From Gemmatimonadota bacterium (GTDB lineage Bacteria; Gemmatimonadota; Gemmatimonadetes; Longimicrobiales; Gaopeijiaceae): a DNA stretch of 54,084 nt. Where the stretch lies: positions 1-54,084 of the forward strand of contig JAPPNM010000033.1 of the NCBI GenBank assembly GCA_028873825.1, written 5' to 3'. Position numbers and translations under genes: made by a program. Shown here in pieces: positions 17,491 through 24,786 of the stretch. The notes below the pieces were generated by a model. The model had not been told where the DNA came from and did no database searches. It saw only the letters and a program-made list of their open reading frames with translations. Each line of letters starts with the position of its first letter. Position 1 is the stretch's first letter.

Positions 17491-18686
17491 TACGGTTCGA
17501 ACGCGAACCCCGCGTACCTCAGCTCCGCCGTGCCGAACCAGCGAAACGAGGCCTCCCTGAAGTTGCGCCAGTGTTCGTAGACCCGGCGGTACTCGGCGTC
17601 GGCCGCCGCGTGCTCCTCGAGGATCTCGTCGATCGTGGTCCGGGCCAGCGACATGATCTCGTCCGAGAAGGGCCTGAGCTGGGTGCCGCCCGCGACGAGG
17701 CGCTGCAGCGCGGGCGGGTTCCGGGCGTCGTAGGTGTGGAGCATGCGGCGCGCCGCGGCCTGCGCCGCGACCCCGAAGACCGCCTTGTAGTCGGCGGACA
17801 GGCTGTCCCACGCGGCCCGGTTGACTTCGAAGGAGGAAGACGCCGACGGCTCCCACCAACCCGGGTAGTAGTAGTACCGGGCGGCGCGGTGGAGGCCCAG
17901 CTTCTCGTCGTCGTAGGGGCCGACCCACTCGGTCGCGTCGATCGCGCCGCGTTCCAGCGCCGGGTAGATGTCTCCCCCGGCGAGGATCTGGACGGTCACG
18001 CCCAGCCGGTCCATGACCGCGCCGCCCAGCCCGGGAATTCGCATCTTGAGCCCCCGCAGGTCCTCGGGCGAGTTTACCTCCCGCCGAAACCACCCGCCCA
18101 TCTGCGCCCCCGTGTTCCCTGCCGGGAAGGTGACGATCCCGAAGTCCGCGAAGACGCCGCGCACGACGTCCAGGCCGCCGCCCTCGCTCAGCCACGCGTC
18201 CTGCTGGCGCGCGGTCATGCCGAAGGGTATCCCCGTGTCGAAGGCCAGCGCCTGGTTCTTGCCGGTGTAGTAGTAGCTGGTGCTGTGCCCGACCTGCACG
18301 GTCCCCTGCTGCACGGCGTCCATCACCTGCAGGGCGGGGACCAGCTCGCCGGCCGGGTAGGCGCGGATCCGGAAGCGGCCGCCGGTCAGCGCGGAGGTGA
18401 TCTCGCCAAGCTTCTCCGCGGATCCGTATATGGCGTCGAGGCCGCGCGGGAAGCTCGATGCGCAACGCCAGGTGACGCGCTGGCCGGTCCGGACTGCGGG
18501 CGCGCCTTCGAGGTCTTCGCTCCTGTCGCTGCCGCAGGCGGCGAGGAGGCCGGCGCCGGTAGCGGCGGCGGCGTGGGAGAGGAAGCCGCGGCGGTCGACG
18601 GGGGGCGCGGGGGCGTTGTCGCGCGAGGGGTCGCGGTCGTCGGCGGCGTTTTCGGGGAGGGGGGTGCCGGGGCTTTTCTCGCTCAT
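17490..18686 (-). CDS. dctP: TRAP transporter solute-binding protein DctP (TakP-like)
   Basis: 398 residues. The N-terminus has a twin-arginine signal (DRRGFL, R32-R33) and a lipobox LLAAC (C51), so it should be an exported lipoprotein. The mature part is a DctP-family binding protein: AYPAGELVPALQVMDAVQQG, GIPFGM, ATEWVGPYDDEKLGLH and YYYYPGWWEP. The last blocks resemble TakP, which binds alpha-keto acids, so a keto- or hydroxy-carboxylate is a reasonable ligand guess. It would feed the DctQM permease at 6.7-8.6 kb, now 9 kb away and facing it. Start chosen at MSEKSPG; 23 further in-frame codons upstream look non-coding. Confidence 0.92.
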   Translation of the reverse strand: MSEKSPGTPLPENAADDRDPSRDNAPAPPVDRRGFLSHAAAATGAGLLAACGSDRSEDLEGAPAVRTGQRVTWRCASSFPRGLDAIYGSAEKLGEITSALTGGRFRIRAYPAGELVPALQVMDAVQQGTVQVGHSTSYYYTGKNQALAFDTGIPFGMTARQQDAWLSEGGGLDVVRGVFADFGIVTFPAGNTGAQMGGWFRREVNSPEDLRGLKMRIPGLGGAVMDRLGVTVQILAGGDIYPALERGAIDATEWVGPYDDEKLGLHRAARYYYYPGWWEPSASSSFEVNRAAWDSLSADYKAVFGVAAQAAARRMLHTYDARNPPALQRLVAGGTQLRPFSDEIMSLARTTIDEILEEHAAADAEYRRVYEHWRNFREASFRWFGTAELRYAGFAFEP

Positions 18687-18941
18687 CGAGCCGTTCCGGG
18701 TTGGGGACAGGGTGCTGCCGCCGGGAGTCGAAGACGAACGCGTGAAGGGTAGCACCGAGGCTCGGGGCCGGGCGAGCCCCGCGGCGGACGGCGCCCGGCG
18801 TGCCCGCGACGGCGGTCCCGGTTCCCGAGTGCGCGGCGCCCGTGGTATAGTCCAGGAGACGATGACGGATCCCGGGCGCCGGTGCCGCGCCGGAGTACGG
18901 GAGCGCGAGATCCCACTGCGAACGACGAGCGGACCGGATCA

Positions 18942-20192
18942 ATGAGTTTTGCGGTTGAACGCGAGGCCGACGTCGTGGCCGTGCGGGGGAGCCTGGGGCC
19001 CGACGCGACTCCGATCCTCTGCGCGGCACTCCACCAGGCGGTGCGCGACGAGGGCCGCTCGCACATCGTGCTGGACTTCTCGGGGTGCGAGGGGATCACC
19101 CAGGCGGTCATGCTTCCGCTCACGCCCCTCGTCACGTGGTATCGCGAAGTGCGCGACGTCCGGTTCGAATGGGTCCGTCCGCTCGACCGAGCGCTGGCGC
19201 GGCTGTTCGTCAACGCGAACTGGGCCTTCCACATCGATCCCGGCCGGCACGAGCCCAAACCCCATCGCGGGGGTCACGTGCCGGCGCTCAGGTTTCTCGA
19301 CGACGGCGGCGACGGCCAGGACGCCATCCTGCACCGGGTGATGGAGCTCGTCCTGGGCCACCTCGACACGACCCGCGACACGCTGAAGGCCGTCGAGTGG
19401 TCGCTGGGCGAGATCATGGACAACGTTGCCGCGCACGCTCGGTCCCCCGTGGGAGGATTCGTGCAGGCGACCGCCTTCGCGAAGTCGAACGTGGTCGAAT
19501 TCGTGGTGGCGGACGCCGGGATCGGGATTCCCAGGAGCTTCGGGACGGACGACGACCGGGCGGCTCTCCGGCGGGCCATCGCCGAGGGCGTCACGAGGGA
19601 CCCCGCCCGCAACGCCGGAAACGGTCTCTTCGGAAGCTACCGGGTCGCCGTCCTCTCCTCGGGGACCTTCGAGATCCGATCGGGCCGGGCGCTGCTCCGC
19701 CGCGTTTCCGATGGGGACCTGCGCGTGGGAGAGGAGCCGGCGCCCTACCGGGGCACGTCCGTGAGATGCAGGATCGGACTGGCCGACCCCGGGCTGCTGG
19801 GGAGAGCGCTCCGCTTCCGGGGGCGATCGCACGATCCGCCGTACGACTTCGTGGAAAGGGAGTTCGAGGACGAACGGGGAGACCTGGTCTTCGGCATGCG
19901 CGAGACGGCCTTCCCGCACTTCGGATCCCGGCTGGGGGGCAAGCGGGTCAGGCGGATGATCACGAACCTCCTCCGCACGCGACGGTCCATCGTGCTCGAC
20001 TTCGAGGGGGTCGGGGTCTTCACGAGCAGCTTCGCCGACGAGCTATTCGGGCGGCTGTTCGTGGAGATGGGCGCCATGGCGTTCATCAAGCGGATCCGCA
20101 TGGTCCACGTCGACCCTACGGTCGAAGGACTGATCGACCGGGCGATCGCGCAACGCGCCCGGCTGGGAAGCGGCGAACCGGACCCCGCCTAG
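18942..20192 (+). CDS. STAS-like / GHKL ATPase / STAS-like (DUF4325) regulator
   Basis: 416 residues with an unusual three-part layout. Residues 1-100 look like a STAS-type fold (SHIVLDFSGCEGIT...). Residues 125-290 are a GHKL ATP-binding domain like anti-sigma factor kinases: N box EIMDNVAAHA (N161), DAGIGIP (191-197) and GNGLFG (226-231). Residues 310-405 are a second STAS-like domain of the DUF4325 kind (RRSIVLDFEGVGVFTSSFADEL). Likely an intracellular regulator that phosphorylates or sequesters a partner; no partner gene is adjacent. ATG at 18942 chosen; upstream frame looks non-coding. Divergent from dctP. Confidence 0.72.
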   Translation: MSFAVEREADVVAVRGSLGPDATPILCAALHQAVRDEGRSHIVLDFSGCEGITQAVMLPLTPLVTWYREVRDVRFEWVRPLDRALARLFVNANWAFHIDPGRHEPKPHRGGHVPALRFLDDGGDGQDAILHRVMELVLGHLDTTRDTLKAVEWSLGEIMDNVAAHARSPVGGFVQATAFAKSNVVEFVVADAGIGIPRSFGTDDDRAALRRAIAEGVTRDPARNAGNGLFGSYRVAVLSSGTFEIRSGRALLRRVSDGDLRVGEEPAPYRGTSVRCRIGLADPGLLGRALRFRGRSHDPPYDFVEREFEDERGDLVFGMRETAFPHFGSRLGGKRVRRMITNLLRTRRSIVLDFEGVGVFTSSFADELFGRLFVEMGAMAFIKRIRMVHVDPTVEGLIDRAIAQRARLGSGEPDPA

Positions 20193-20360
20193 CAGCGCTG
20201 CTATCTCGGGAGGTTGCTTCTGCGGTTTCGGGCGCCGATTGCGGATTTGCTATCGTGAGTATTGCGATCTTGCTATTGCTGGCGTTGCAATCTCGTTGTT
20301 TTGCGGGTAGGTTGGTCTGGTGACCACCCATGAGGCCGCATCCATCGACGATACTCCCGC
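20193..20360. promoter_or_regulatory. A+T-richer promoter region before second ATPase
   Basis: Locally low in G+C, with several TATTGC/GATTGC words, some inverted (GATTGC near 20234, GCAATC near 20287). This is a likely promoter with operator sites for the ATPase gene at 20361; no exact -10 or -35 is certain. Confidence 0.35.
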
Positions 20361-21710
20361 GTGACCCGGCACCCCGATATTCCCTCCCGCGACTTCGTCC
20401 GCGAGCCCGCGCCGCGGGCGCCGTACGATCCGAGCCCCCGGAAGTACCGGCCCCGCGTCGCCGACCGCGAACTCGTACAGCGCCTCGGACGTTCCGGAGC
20501 AGTGCTGATAGAAGGACCCCGGGCCTGCGGCAAGACGATGACCGCCAAACAGGTCGCGGCCAGCCGCGTGATGCTCGACGCCGACCGGTCCGCCCGCAGC
20601 GCCATGGACGTCGACCCCGGGTTCCTGCTGCGCGGCGAGACGCCTCGCCTGATCGACGAATGGCAGATCGTGCCGGAGATCTGGAACCACGTGCGCCACG
20701 CCGTGGACGAGCGGCCGGGCCGGGGCCACTTCATCCTCACCGGTTCGGCCGTTCCGCCCGACGACATCACGCGGCATACCGGGGCCGGGCGCGTCAGCCG
20801 GCTGCGCCTGCGCCCGATGACGCTCCTCGAACTGAAGCGCTCGACCGGAGAGGTGTCGCTCGGACGACTCCTGGCGGGCGTCCCCGTGCCCGGTTCGGTG
20901 GCCGAGCTGTCCGTGCGCGAGATCGCCGAACTGGTGTGCGTTGGCGGTTGGCCCGGGCACCTGGGATCGTCGGTCGAGGATCCGCCCCTCTCACCCGCCG
21001 AGGCGACGGCCGAGAACCGCGACTACCTCGGTGAAGTCTGCCGCACCGACATCCGGCGGGTAGACGGCTCCGGCAGGGATCCTGCGAGAGTGGGCCGGTT
21101 TCTGCAGTCGCTCGGCCGCAACGTGGCCACATGCGCGACCGTGGCGACGCTGGCGCGGGACGCCGGCGGGCCGGACGGGCGGCTGAACCATCACACGGCC
21201 ACCTCCTACATGACCGCGCTCGAGCGTCTGATGATCGTCGAGGACCTGCCGCCCTGGGCCCCGCATCTCCGCTCGCGATCAAGATTGCGCACGACGCCGA
21301 GGCGCCACTTCGCGGACCCGTCCCTGGCCGTGGCGGCGCTGAGCGCGGGTCCGGATCACCTGCTTCGCGACTTCGAGTGGTTCGGCTTCCTCTTCGAGTC
21401 CATGGTGCTACGGGACCTGCGCGTCTACGCCCAGGCGAACGGGGCGGCCGTGTACCACTACCGGGACAACACGGGGCTGGACGTGGATGCGGTGGTCGAC
21501 GCCGGGCCGGGAACGTGGGCTGCGTTCGAGATCAAGCTGGGGGCGGGGAGGGTGGACGAGGCCGCGCGGACGCTCCTGAAGTTCCGGGACCGGGTGGACA
21601 CGGGGAGGTGCGGGGAGCCCGCCGCGCTGGCGGTCATCGTGGGGAGCGGGTACGGGTACCGGCGGCCCGACGGCGTGGGGGTGGTGCCGGTGGGGGGGTT
21701 GGGGGTGTGA
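20361..21710 (+). CDS. DUF4143-type AAA ATPase (second copy, intact)
   Basis: 449 residues from GTG at 20361. Walker A VLIEGPRACGKTMTA (about 48-62), Walker B RLIDEWQIVPEIWNHVR, sensor HFILTGSAVPPDD, a helical middle with SYMTALERLMIVEDLPPWAPHLRS, and a C-terminal DUF4143 domain with a nuclease-like core (YRDNTGLDVDAVVDAG ... AFEIKLG, the D...ExK pattern). Unlike the copy at 13-17 kb it has no visible lesion. The two differ in length and sequence, so they are not recent duplicates. Such ATPases travel singly between genomes; the biological role is not established. Confidence 0.85.
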   Translation: MTRHPDIPSRDFVREPAPRAPYDPSPRKYRPRVADRELVQRLGRSGAVLIEGPRACGKTMTAKQVAASRVMLDADRSARSAMDVDPGFLLRGETPRLIDEWQIVPEIWNHVRHAVDERPGRGHFILTGSAVPPDDITRHTGAGRVSRLRLRPMTLLELKRSTGEVSLGRLLAGVPVPGSVAELSVREIAELVCVGGWPGHLGSSVEDPPLSPAEATAENRDYLGEVCRTDIRRVDGSGRDPARVGRFLQSLGRNVATCATVATLARDAGGPDGRLNHHTATSYMTALERLMIVEDLPPWAPHLRSRSRLRTTPRRHFADPSLAVAALSAGPDHLLRDFEWFGFLFESMVLRDLRVYAQANGAAVYHYRDNTGLDVDAVVDAGPGTWAAFEIKLGAGRVDEAARTLLKFRDRVDTGRCGEPAALAVIVGSGYGYRRPDGVGVVPVGGLGV

Positions 21711-21771
21711 GGGGGGATGGGGCCGGGGATTCCGTGTTGCCAATTCTTGCCATATCCTCTATTCTCCGTCC

Positions 21772-22008
21772 ATGAGCACCATGAACGTCTCCCTGCCCGG
21801 GACACTCAAGTCGTTCGTTGACGACCAGGTGGCCGATCGCGGTTTCGGAACCTGCAGCGCGTACATCCGCGAGCTGATCCGCCGCGACCGGGACCGCCAG
21901 CACCTCAGAGGTCTTATTCTAGAAGGTGGGGAGTCGGCACCCTCGGTCACCGTCGACGAGGTCTATTTCGAGAACCTGCGCGCCGGAGTTCGCCGAGACT
22001 CGGAGTGA
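21772..22008 (+). CDS. parD: ParD-like antitoxin
   Basis: 78 residues, ribbon-helix-helix DNA-binding antitoxin. The opening MNVSLPGTLKSFVDDQV and SAYIRELIRRDRDR fit the ParD/CC2985 family. The C-terminus (VTVDEVYFENLR) is the segment that would wrap and neutralise the toxin. Its stop overlaps the toxin ATG by one base (TGATG). It should repress its own promoter in the 61-base gap upstream, which contains TATCCT-like A+T-rich sequence. Confidence 0.88.
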   Translation: MSTMNVSLPGTLKSFVDDQVADRGFGTCSAYIRELIRRDRDRQHLRGLILEGGESAPSVTVDEVYFENLRAGVRRDSE

Positions 22009-22334
22009 TGACTCCGAAGCCGGTGATCCTCCGGGCGGCGGCCCGACAAGACGTGGACGATGCGGTGGCCCACTATGCGGAAGAGGCTGGAGCGGATGTC
22101 GCGCTCGGCTTCATCGACGCACTCGAGGGGGCTCTGCGGCACATCGCCCGCAATCCCGCATCGGGGTCGCCCCGATATGGACATGAGTTGAACCTGGAAG
22201 GGCTGAGGTCCTGGGCGCTCAAGTCCCATCCCCAAGTCGTCTTCTACATGGATGGGAGCGGCCACATCGATGTGTGGCGTGTCCTGCATGGCCGGCGCGA
22301 CATCCCCGCGTGGATGAGCGAGCGGGCGCGGTGA
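22008..22334 (+). CDS. parE: ParE/RelE-family toxin
   Basis: 108 residues, ParE/RelE fold: VILRAAARQDVDDAVAHYAEEAG, then PRYGHELNLEGLRSWAL and VVFYMDGSGHIDVWRVLHGRRDI, the standard ending. ParE members poison DNA gyrase, RelE members cut mRNA; the partner ParD suggests gyrase. ATG at 22008 chosen for its TGATG overlap with parD; an in-frame GTG lies one codon earlier. Appears intact. Confidence 0.88.
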   Translation: MTPKPVILRAAARQDVDDAVAHYAEEAGADVALGFIDALEGALRHIARNPASGSPRYGHELNLEGLRSWALKSHPQVVFYMDGSGHIDVWRVLHGRRDIPAWMSERAR

Positions 22335-22694
22335 AAGGGCTGTGTCAGCGTCACACTCGGGACGAAGGCGCTGTGGATGTAATCTCCGGTTTCCATTTTG
22401 TAATGTACAGTTGACTGTCTTGCGTGCTGCAACGTGGTGAGGGACGATGAGGCACAGCCAGCCATGAAGGAGGTATCGAACATGAGGTATACGCGTGACG
22501 GCGACGCCTGGGTGGAGGGTACGACCCTGCGCGAGTCCACCCGCACCCTGGACGCGGGGGAGGGCGGTGTCGTGACGGAGAGTGCCTCCCTACAGGAACC
22601 AACGACCATGCTCCCCTCGGTGGCGGACCTGTGGTATAATCCCAGGCACGTTAGGGACGGAATCGTAGACCCTTGCGAAGGGAGCGGACAGCAA
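22335..22694. promoter_or_regulatory. Intergenic region with hicBA promoter
   Basis: A perfect TATAAT at 22635-22640 with an extended TGG in front gives a convincing -10, about 55 bases before hicB; no good -35 is seen. Earlier, AAGGAGG at 22467-22473 precedes an ATG at 22482 that opens a frame running without a stop into hicB. Either a longer hicB start or a small relic lies there; the internal promoter favours the short hicB. The remainder holds nothing I recognise. Confidence 0.5.
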
Positions 22695-22907
22695 ATGACC
22701 GAGATCATCTTCGAAGTGACCGAGGACGAGGTCGATGGCGGCTACTCAGCCAGCGCGGTCGGATACGGGATCCACACGCAGGGCGATTCGATGGAGGAAA
22801 TCAGGCGCAACGTCCGGGAAGCCGTTGACTGCTACTTCGATGAGGGGATGGAGCGGCCGGGGATCATCCGCCTGCATTTTGTTCGAGATGAAGTGCTTGT
22901 CCCGTGA
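22695..22907 (+). CDS. hicB: HicB-like antitoxin
   Basis: 70 residues. IFEVTEDEVDGGYSASAVG, HTQGDSMEEIRRNVREAV and the closing LHFVRDEVLVP are the partial RNase H-like HicB fold (a group often mis-named 2-oxoisovalerate dehydrogenase in databases). It should bind and inhibit the HicA toxin encoded four bases overlapping downstream. ATG at 22695 chosen from the TATAAT promoter at 22635 and the usual length. A second member of the same family is at 24508. Confidence 0.82.
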   Translation: MTEIIFEVTEDEVDGGYSASAVGYGIHTQGDSMEEIRRNVREAVDCYFDEGMERPGIIRLHFVRDEVLVP

Positions 22908-23146
22908 AGCTGCCTCGGAACGTCAGCGGACGAAAGCTGACGGTGGCGTTGCGTCGCCTGGGATATGAAGCCGTGCGCCAACGGGGCACTCACATCAGGA
23001 TGACCACACAAGTCGGTGGCGAGCACCACGAGGTCATTCCAGATCACAATCCGATTCGCGTCAAGACGCTGTCCAGTATCCTGAAGAGCGTCGCGCGGCA
23101 CCACGGTATGACTGTCGACGATCTTCTGGCCCAGCTTGATCTGTAG
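22904..23146 (+). CDS. hicA: HicA-like mRNA interferase toxin
   Basis: 80 residues from GTG overlapping the hicB stop. The double-stranded RNA-binding-like HicA fold is seen in VSGRKLTVALRRLGYEAVRQRGTHIRMT, with the catalytic His in GTHIRM, and NPIRVKTLSSILKSVARHHG. It should cut mRNA when freed of HicB. Intact. Confidence 0.88.
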   Translation: MKLPRNVSGRKLTVALRRLGYEAVRQRGTHIRMTTQVGGEHHEVIPDHNPIRVKTLSSILKSVARHHGMTVDDLLAQLDL

Positions 23147-23195
23147 AAGCGTTTTCGCCGCAAGCCGAGGAAGCGGCCGTCGGCAAGCAACCTTC

Positions 23196-23248
23196 GTTGT
23201 CACCCACTATTGCCCCGAAAATGACCGACAAGCTAGCTTGTTGGTCAT
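23196..23248 (+). promoter_or_regulatory. Operator-like element upstream of fic
   Basis: GTTGTCACCCACTAT (23196-23210), seven bases, then AAAATGACCGACAAG; the same arrangement recurs at 24483-24519. Overlapping it is a 28-base palindrome (23221-23248) with one mismatch, whose half-site is TTGTyGGTCA; a further CGACCGACAA follows at about 23253. A binding site for an autoregulator of the Fic locus is likely. Confidence 0.6.
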
Positions 23249-23302
23249 GAGCGACCGACAAGAACGACTGCCGGGCCCTGCGGTCGGGCGAGGAGGCGGA
23301 TG

Positions 23303-24430
23303 ATGCCTCCGGTCCGCTATCACGCGGGCGCGTTTCCGCCGACGGGCGAGGCCTTTGACTGGAATGTGCTCCTGCCCCATGTCGGACCCGCCGCGGCCGC
23401 CGTGGCGCGGTACGACGGCGTCCTCCAGGCGATGCCCAACTCACGCGTTCTGCTCTCCCCGCTGTCCACCCAGGAGGCCGTACTCTCGTCGCGCATCGAG
23501 GGGACGCAGGCCACGATGACCGAGGTTCTGGAAGTGGAGGCCGGGGCCGACGCCGAGTCGCCGGAGCGACGGGAGGACATCCATGAGATTCTCAACTACC
23601 GACGGGCGATGCACGAGGCCGAGCTGATGCTGGAGACGCTTCCGGTTTGCGGCCGCGTGATCCGCAGGGCCCACGCAGTGCTTATGGACAGCGTGCGGGG
23701 GGCGGGAAAGTCGCCGGGCGAGTACCGGAAGACGCCCAACTGGATCGGCCCCCCCGGGTGTGCGATCGAGGAGGCCCGATTCGTTCCACCTGCCGCCTAC
23801 GAGATCCCGGACGCCATGGGCCGATGGGAGAGGTATGCCAACGAAGGCGCGGAAGGTGTGCCTGACCGCCTGGTGCAGCTGGCCGTGCTCCATGCCGAGT
23901 TCGAGGCGCTGCATCCGTTTCCGGACGGGAACGGTCGCCTGGGCCGCATGCTCGTGCCCCTTCTGCTCTGGCAGTGGAGGATGACGGAGCGCCCGCACCT
24001 CTACGTCAGCGGATTCCTGGAGGCGAACCGGAGCGACTACTACGAGTCTCTCCTCGGGGTGTCGCGCGACCGCGACTGGACGGCGTGGACTCTCTTCTTC
24101 CTGAAGGCCGTGCGCGCCCAGGCGGAGGAGAACCTGGCGAAGGCGAAGGGGATATTGGAGCTGCACGACGACCTGAGGAACCGAATCCCCAGGATGACCC
24201 GGTCGCAGTACGCGCCTCTGGCAGTGGACTGGGTGTTCGAGAGGCCGGTCTTTTCGAGCACCGACTTCGTGCGTAAGATAGGGATTCCGGAGTCGACGGC
24301 ACGTCGCGTTCTGACGGTGCTGCGGGAGGGCGGCGTCCTGCGTGAGCTCGTCCCCGCCGCCGGGCGGAGGGCCGCGCTGTGGCTCTTCCCGGAGCTGCTC
24401 GATCTGGCCGAGGGACGGCGGGCGTTCTGA
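23303..24430 (+). CDS. Fic-family protein (AMP-transferase type, class II)
   Basis: 375 residues. Fic core motif HPFPDGNGRLGR at about 204-215, the ATP-using AMPylation signature. An N-terminal inhibitory helix SSRIEGTQ at about 61-68 (S/T-xxx-E-G) marks class II, which is self-inhibited. The C-terminal 90 residues are a winged-helix (STDFVRKIGIPESTARRVLTVL), which may bind DNA and could recognise the palindrome upstream. Two ATGs are possible at 23300 and 23303; AGGAGG at 23291-23296 suits the second. Target unknown. Intact. Confidence 0.9.
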   Translation: MPPVRYHAGAFPPTGEAFDWNVLLPHVGPAAAAVARYDGVLQAMPNSRVLLSPLSTQEAVLSSRIEGTQATMTEVLEVEAGADAESPERREDIHEILNYRRAMHEAELMLETLPVCGRVIRRAHAVLMDSVRGAGKSPGEYRKTPNWIGPPGCAIEEARFVPPAAYEIPDAMGRWERYANEGAEGVPDRLVQLAVLHAEFEALHPFPDGNGRLGRMLVPLLLWQWRMTERPHLYVSGFLEANRSDYYESLLGVSRDRDWTAWTLFFLKAVRAQAEENLAKAKGILELHDDLRNRIPRMTRSQYAPLAVDWVFERPVFSSTDFVRKIGIPESTARRVLTVLREGGVLRELVPAAGRRAALWLFPELLDLAEGRRAF

Positions 24431-24482
24431 TGGCGGATACCCGGAGGGCCTCCTTGACGATCACAGGTGAGCAGCAAGGTCG

Positions 24483-24519
24483 GTTGTCACCCACTATAGG
24501 GACGTAAATGAGCGACAAA
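24483..24519 (+). promoter_or_regulatory. Second copy of the fic-type element
   Basis: Same layout as at 23196: GTTGTCACCCACTAT, seven bases, then TAAATGAGCGACAAA. It lies just before and over the start of the HicB-like gene that leads the hsdM operon. Confidence 0.55.
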
Positions 24520-24786
24520 AATCGATCTGGCTTCCCGAAAATGTCACATTTGCCGACGAATGTGACTATTTCAGAAGAGCATGGCAGCGAGATCGTCTTC
24601 GAGGTGTCGGAAGCCTTGGAAGGCGGATACGACGCTCGGGCGCTCGGCTACGGGGTCTTCACCCAAGGCGAGGACTGGGATGACCTGAGGGAGATGGTCG
24701 AGGACGCGGTGCGCTGCCACTTCGCGGACGATGAAGTTCCTGGCGTGATCCAGCTCCGCTTCGTAAGGGACGAGGCCACCCCATGA
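24508..24786 (+). CDS. HicB-like protein leading the type I restriction operon
   Basis: Up to 92 residues. The core (SEIVFEVSEALEGGYDARALG, then VFTQGEDWDDLREMVEDAV) is a close relative of the HicB at 22695, but no HicA follows; instead the stop overlaps hsdM by four bases. The start is unsure: family comparison would place it near 24590, where the ATG at 24581 is out of frame, as if a small insertion had shifted it, so translation may begin at 24508 or 24541. The 37-base operator at 24537-24573 lies inside this 5' part. It may be an orphan antitoxin or a regulator tied to restriction. Confidence 0.65.
   Translation: MSDKNRSGFPKMSHLPTNVTISEEHGSEIVFEVSEALEGGYDARALGYGVFTQGEDWDDLREMVEDAVRCHFADDEVPGVIQLRFVRDEATP
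24537..24573. promoter_or_regulatory. 37-base operator-like palindrome, copy 1
   Basis: GAAAATGTCACATT, nine bases, ATGTGACTATTTCA. Both 14-base arms are identical to those at 32122-32158, while the nine-base middles differ; arms conserved while the middle drifts is the mark of a protein-binding site. Inner arms AATGTCACATT/ATGTGAC form an imperfect dyad. Confidence 0.65.

Noticed and set aside
22482-22694. N-terminal extension of HicB from an ATG with a strong AAGGAGG site
   Set aside because: The extension has no HicB similarity, and a good TATAAT promoter lies inside it; kept only as a possible relic.
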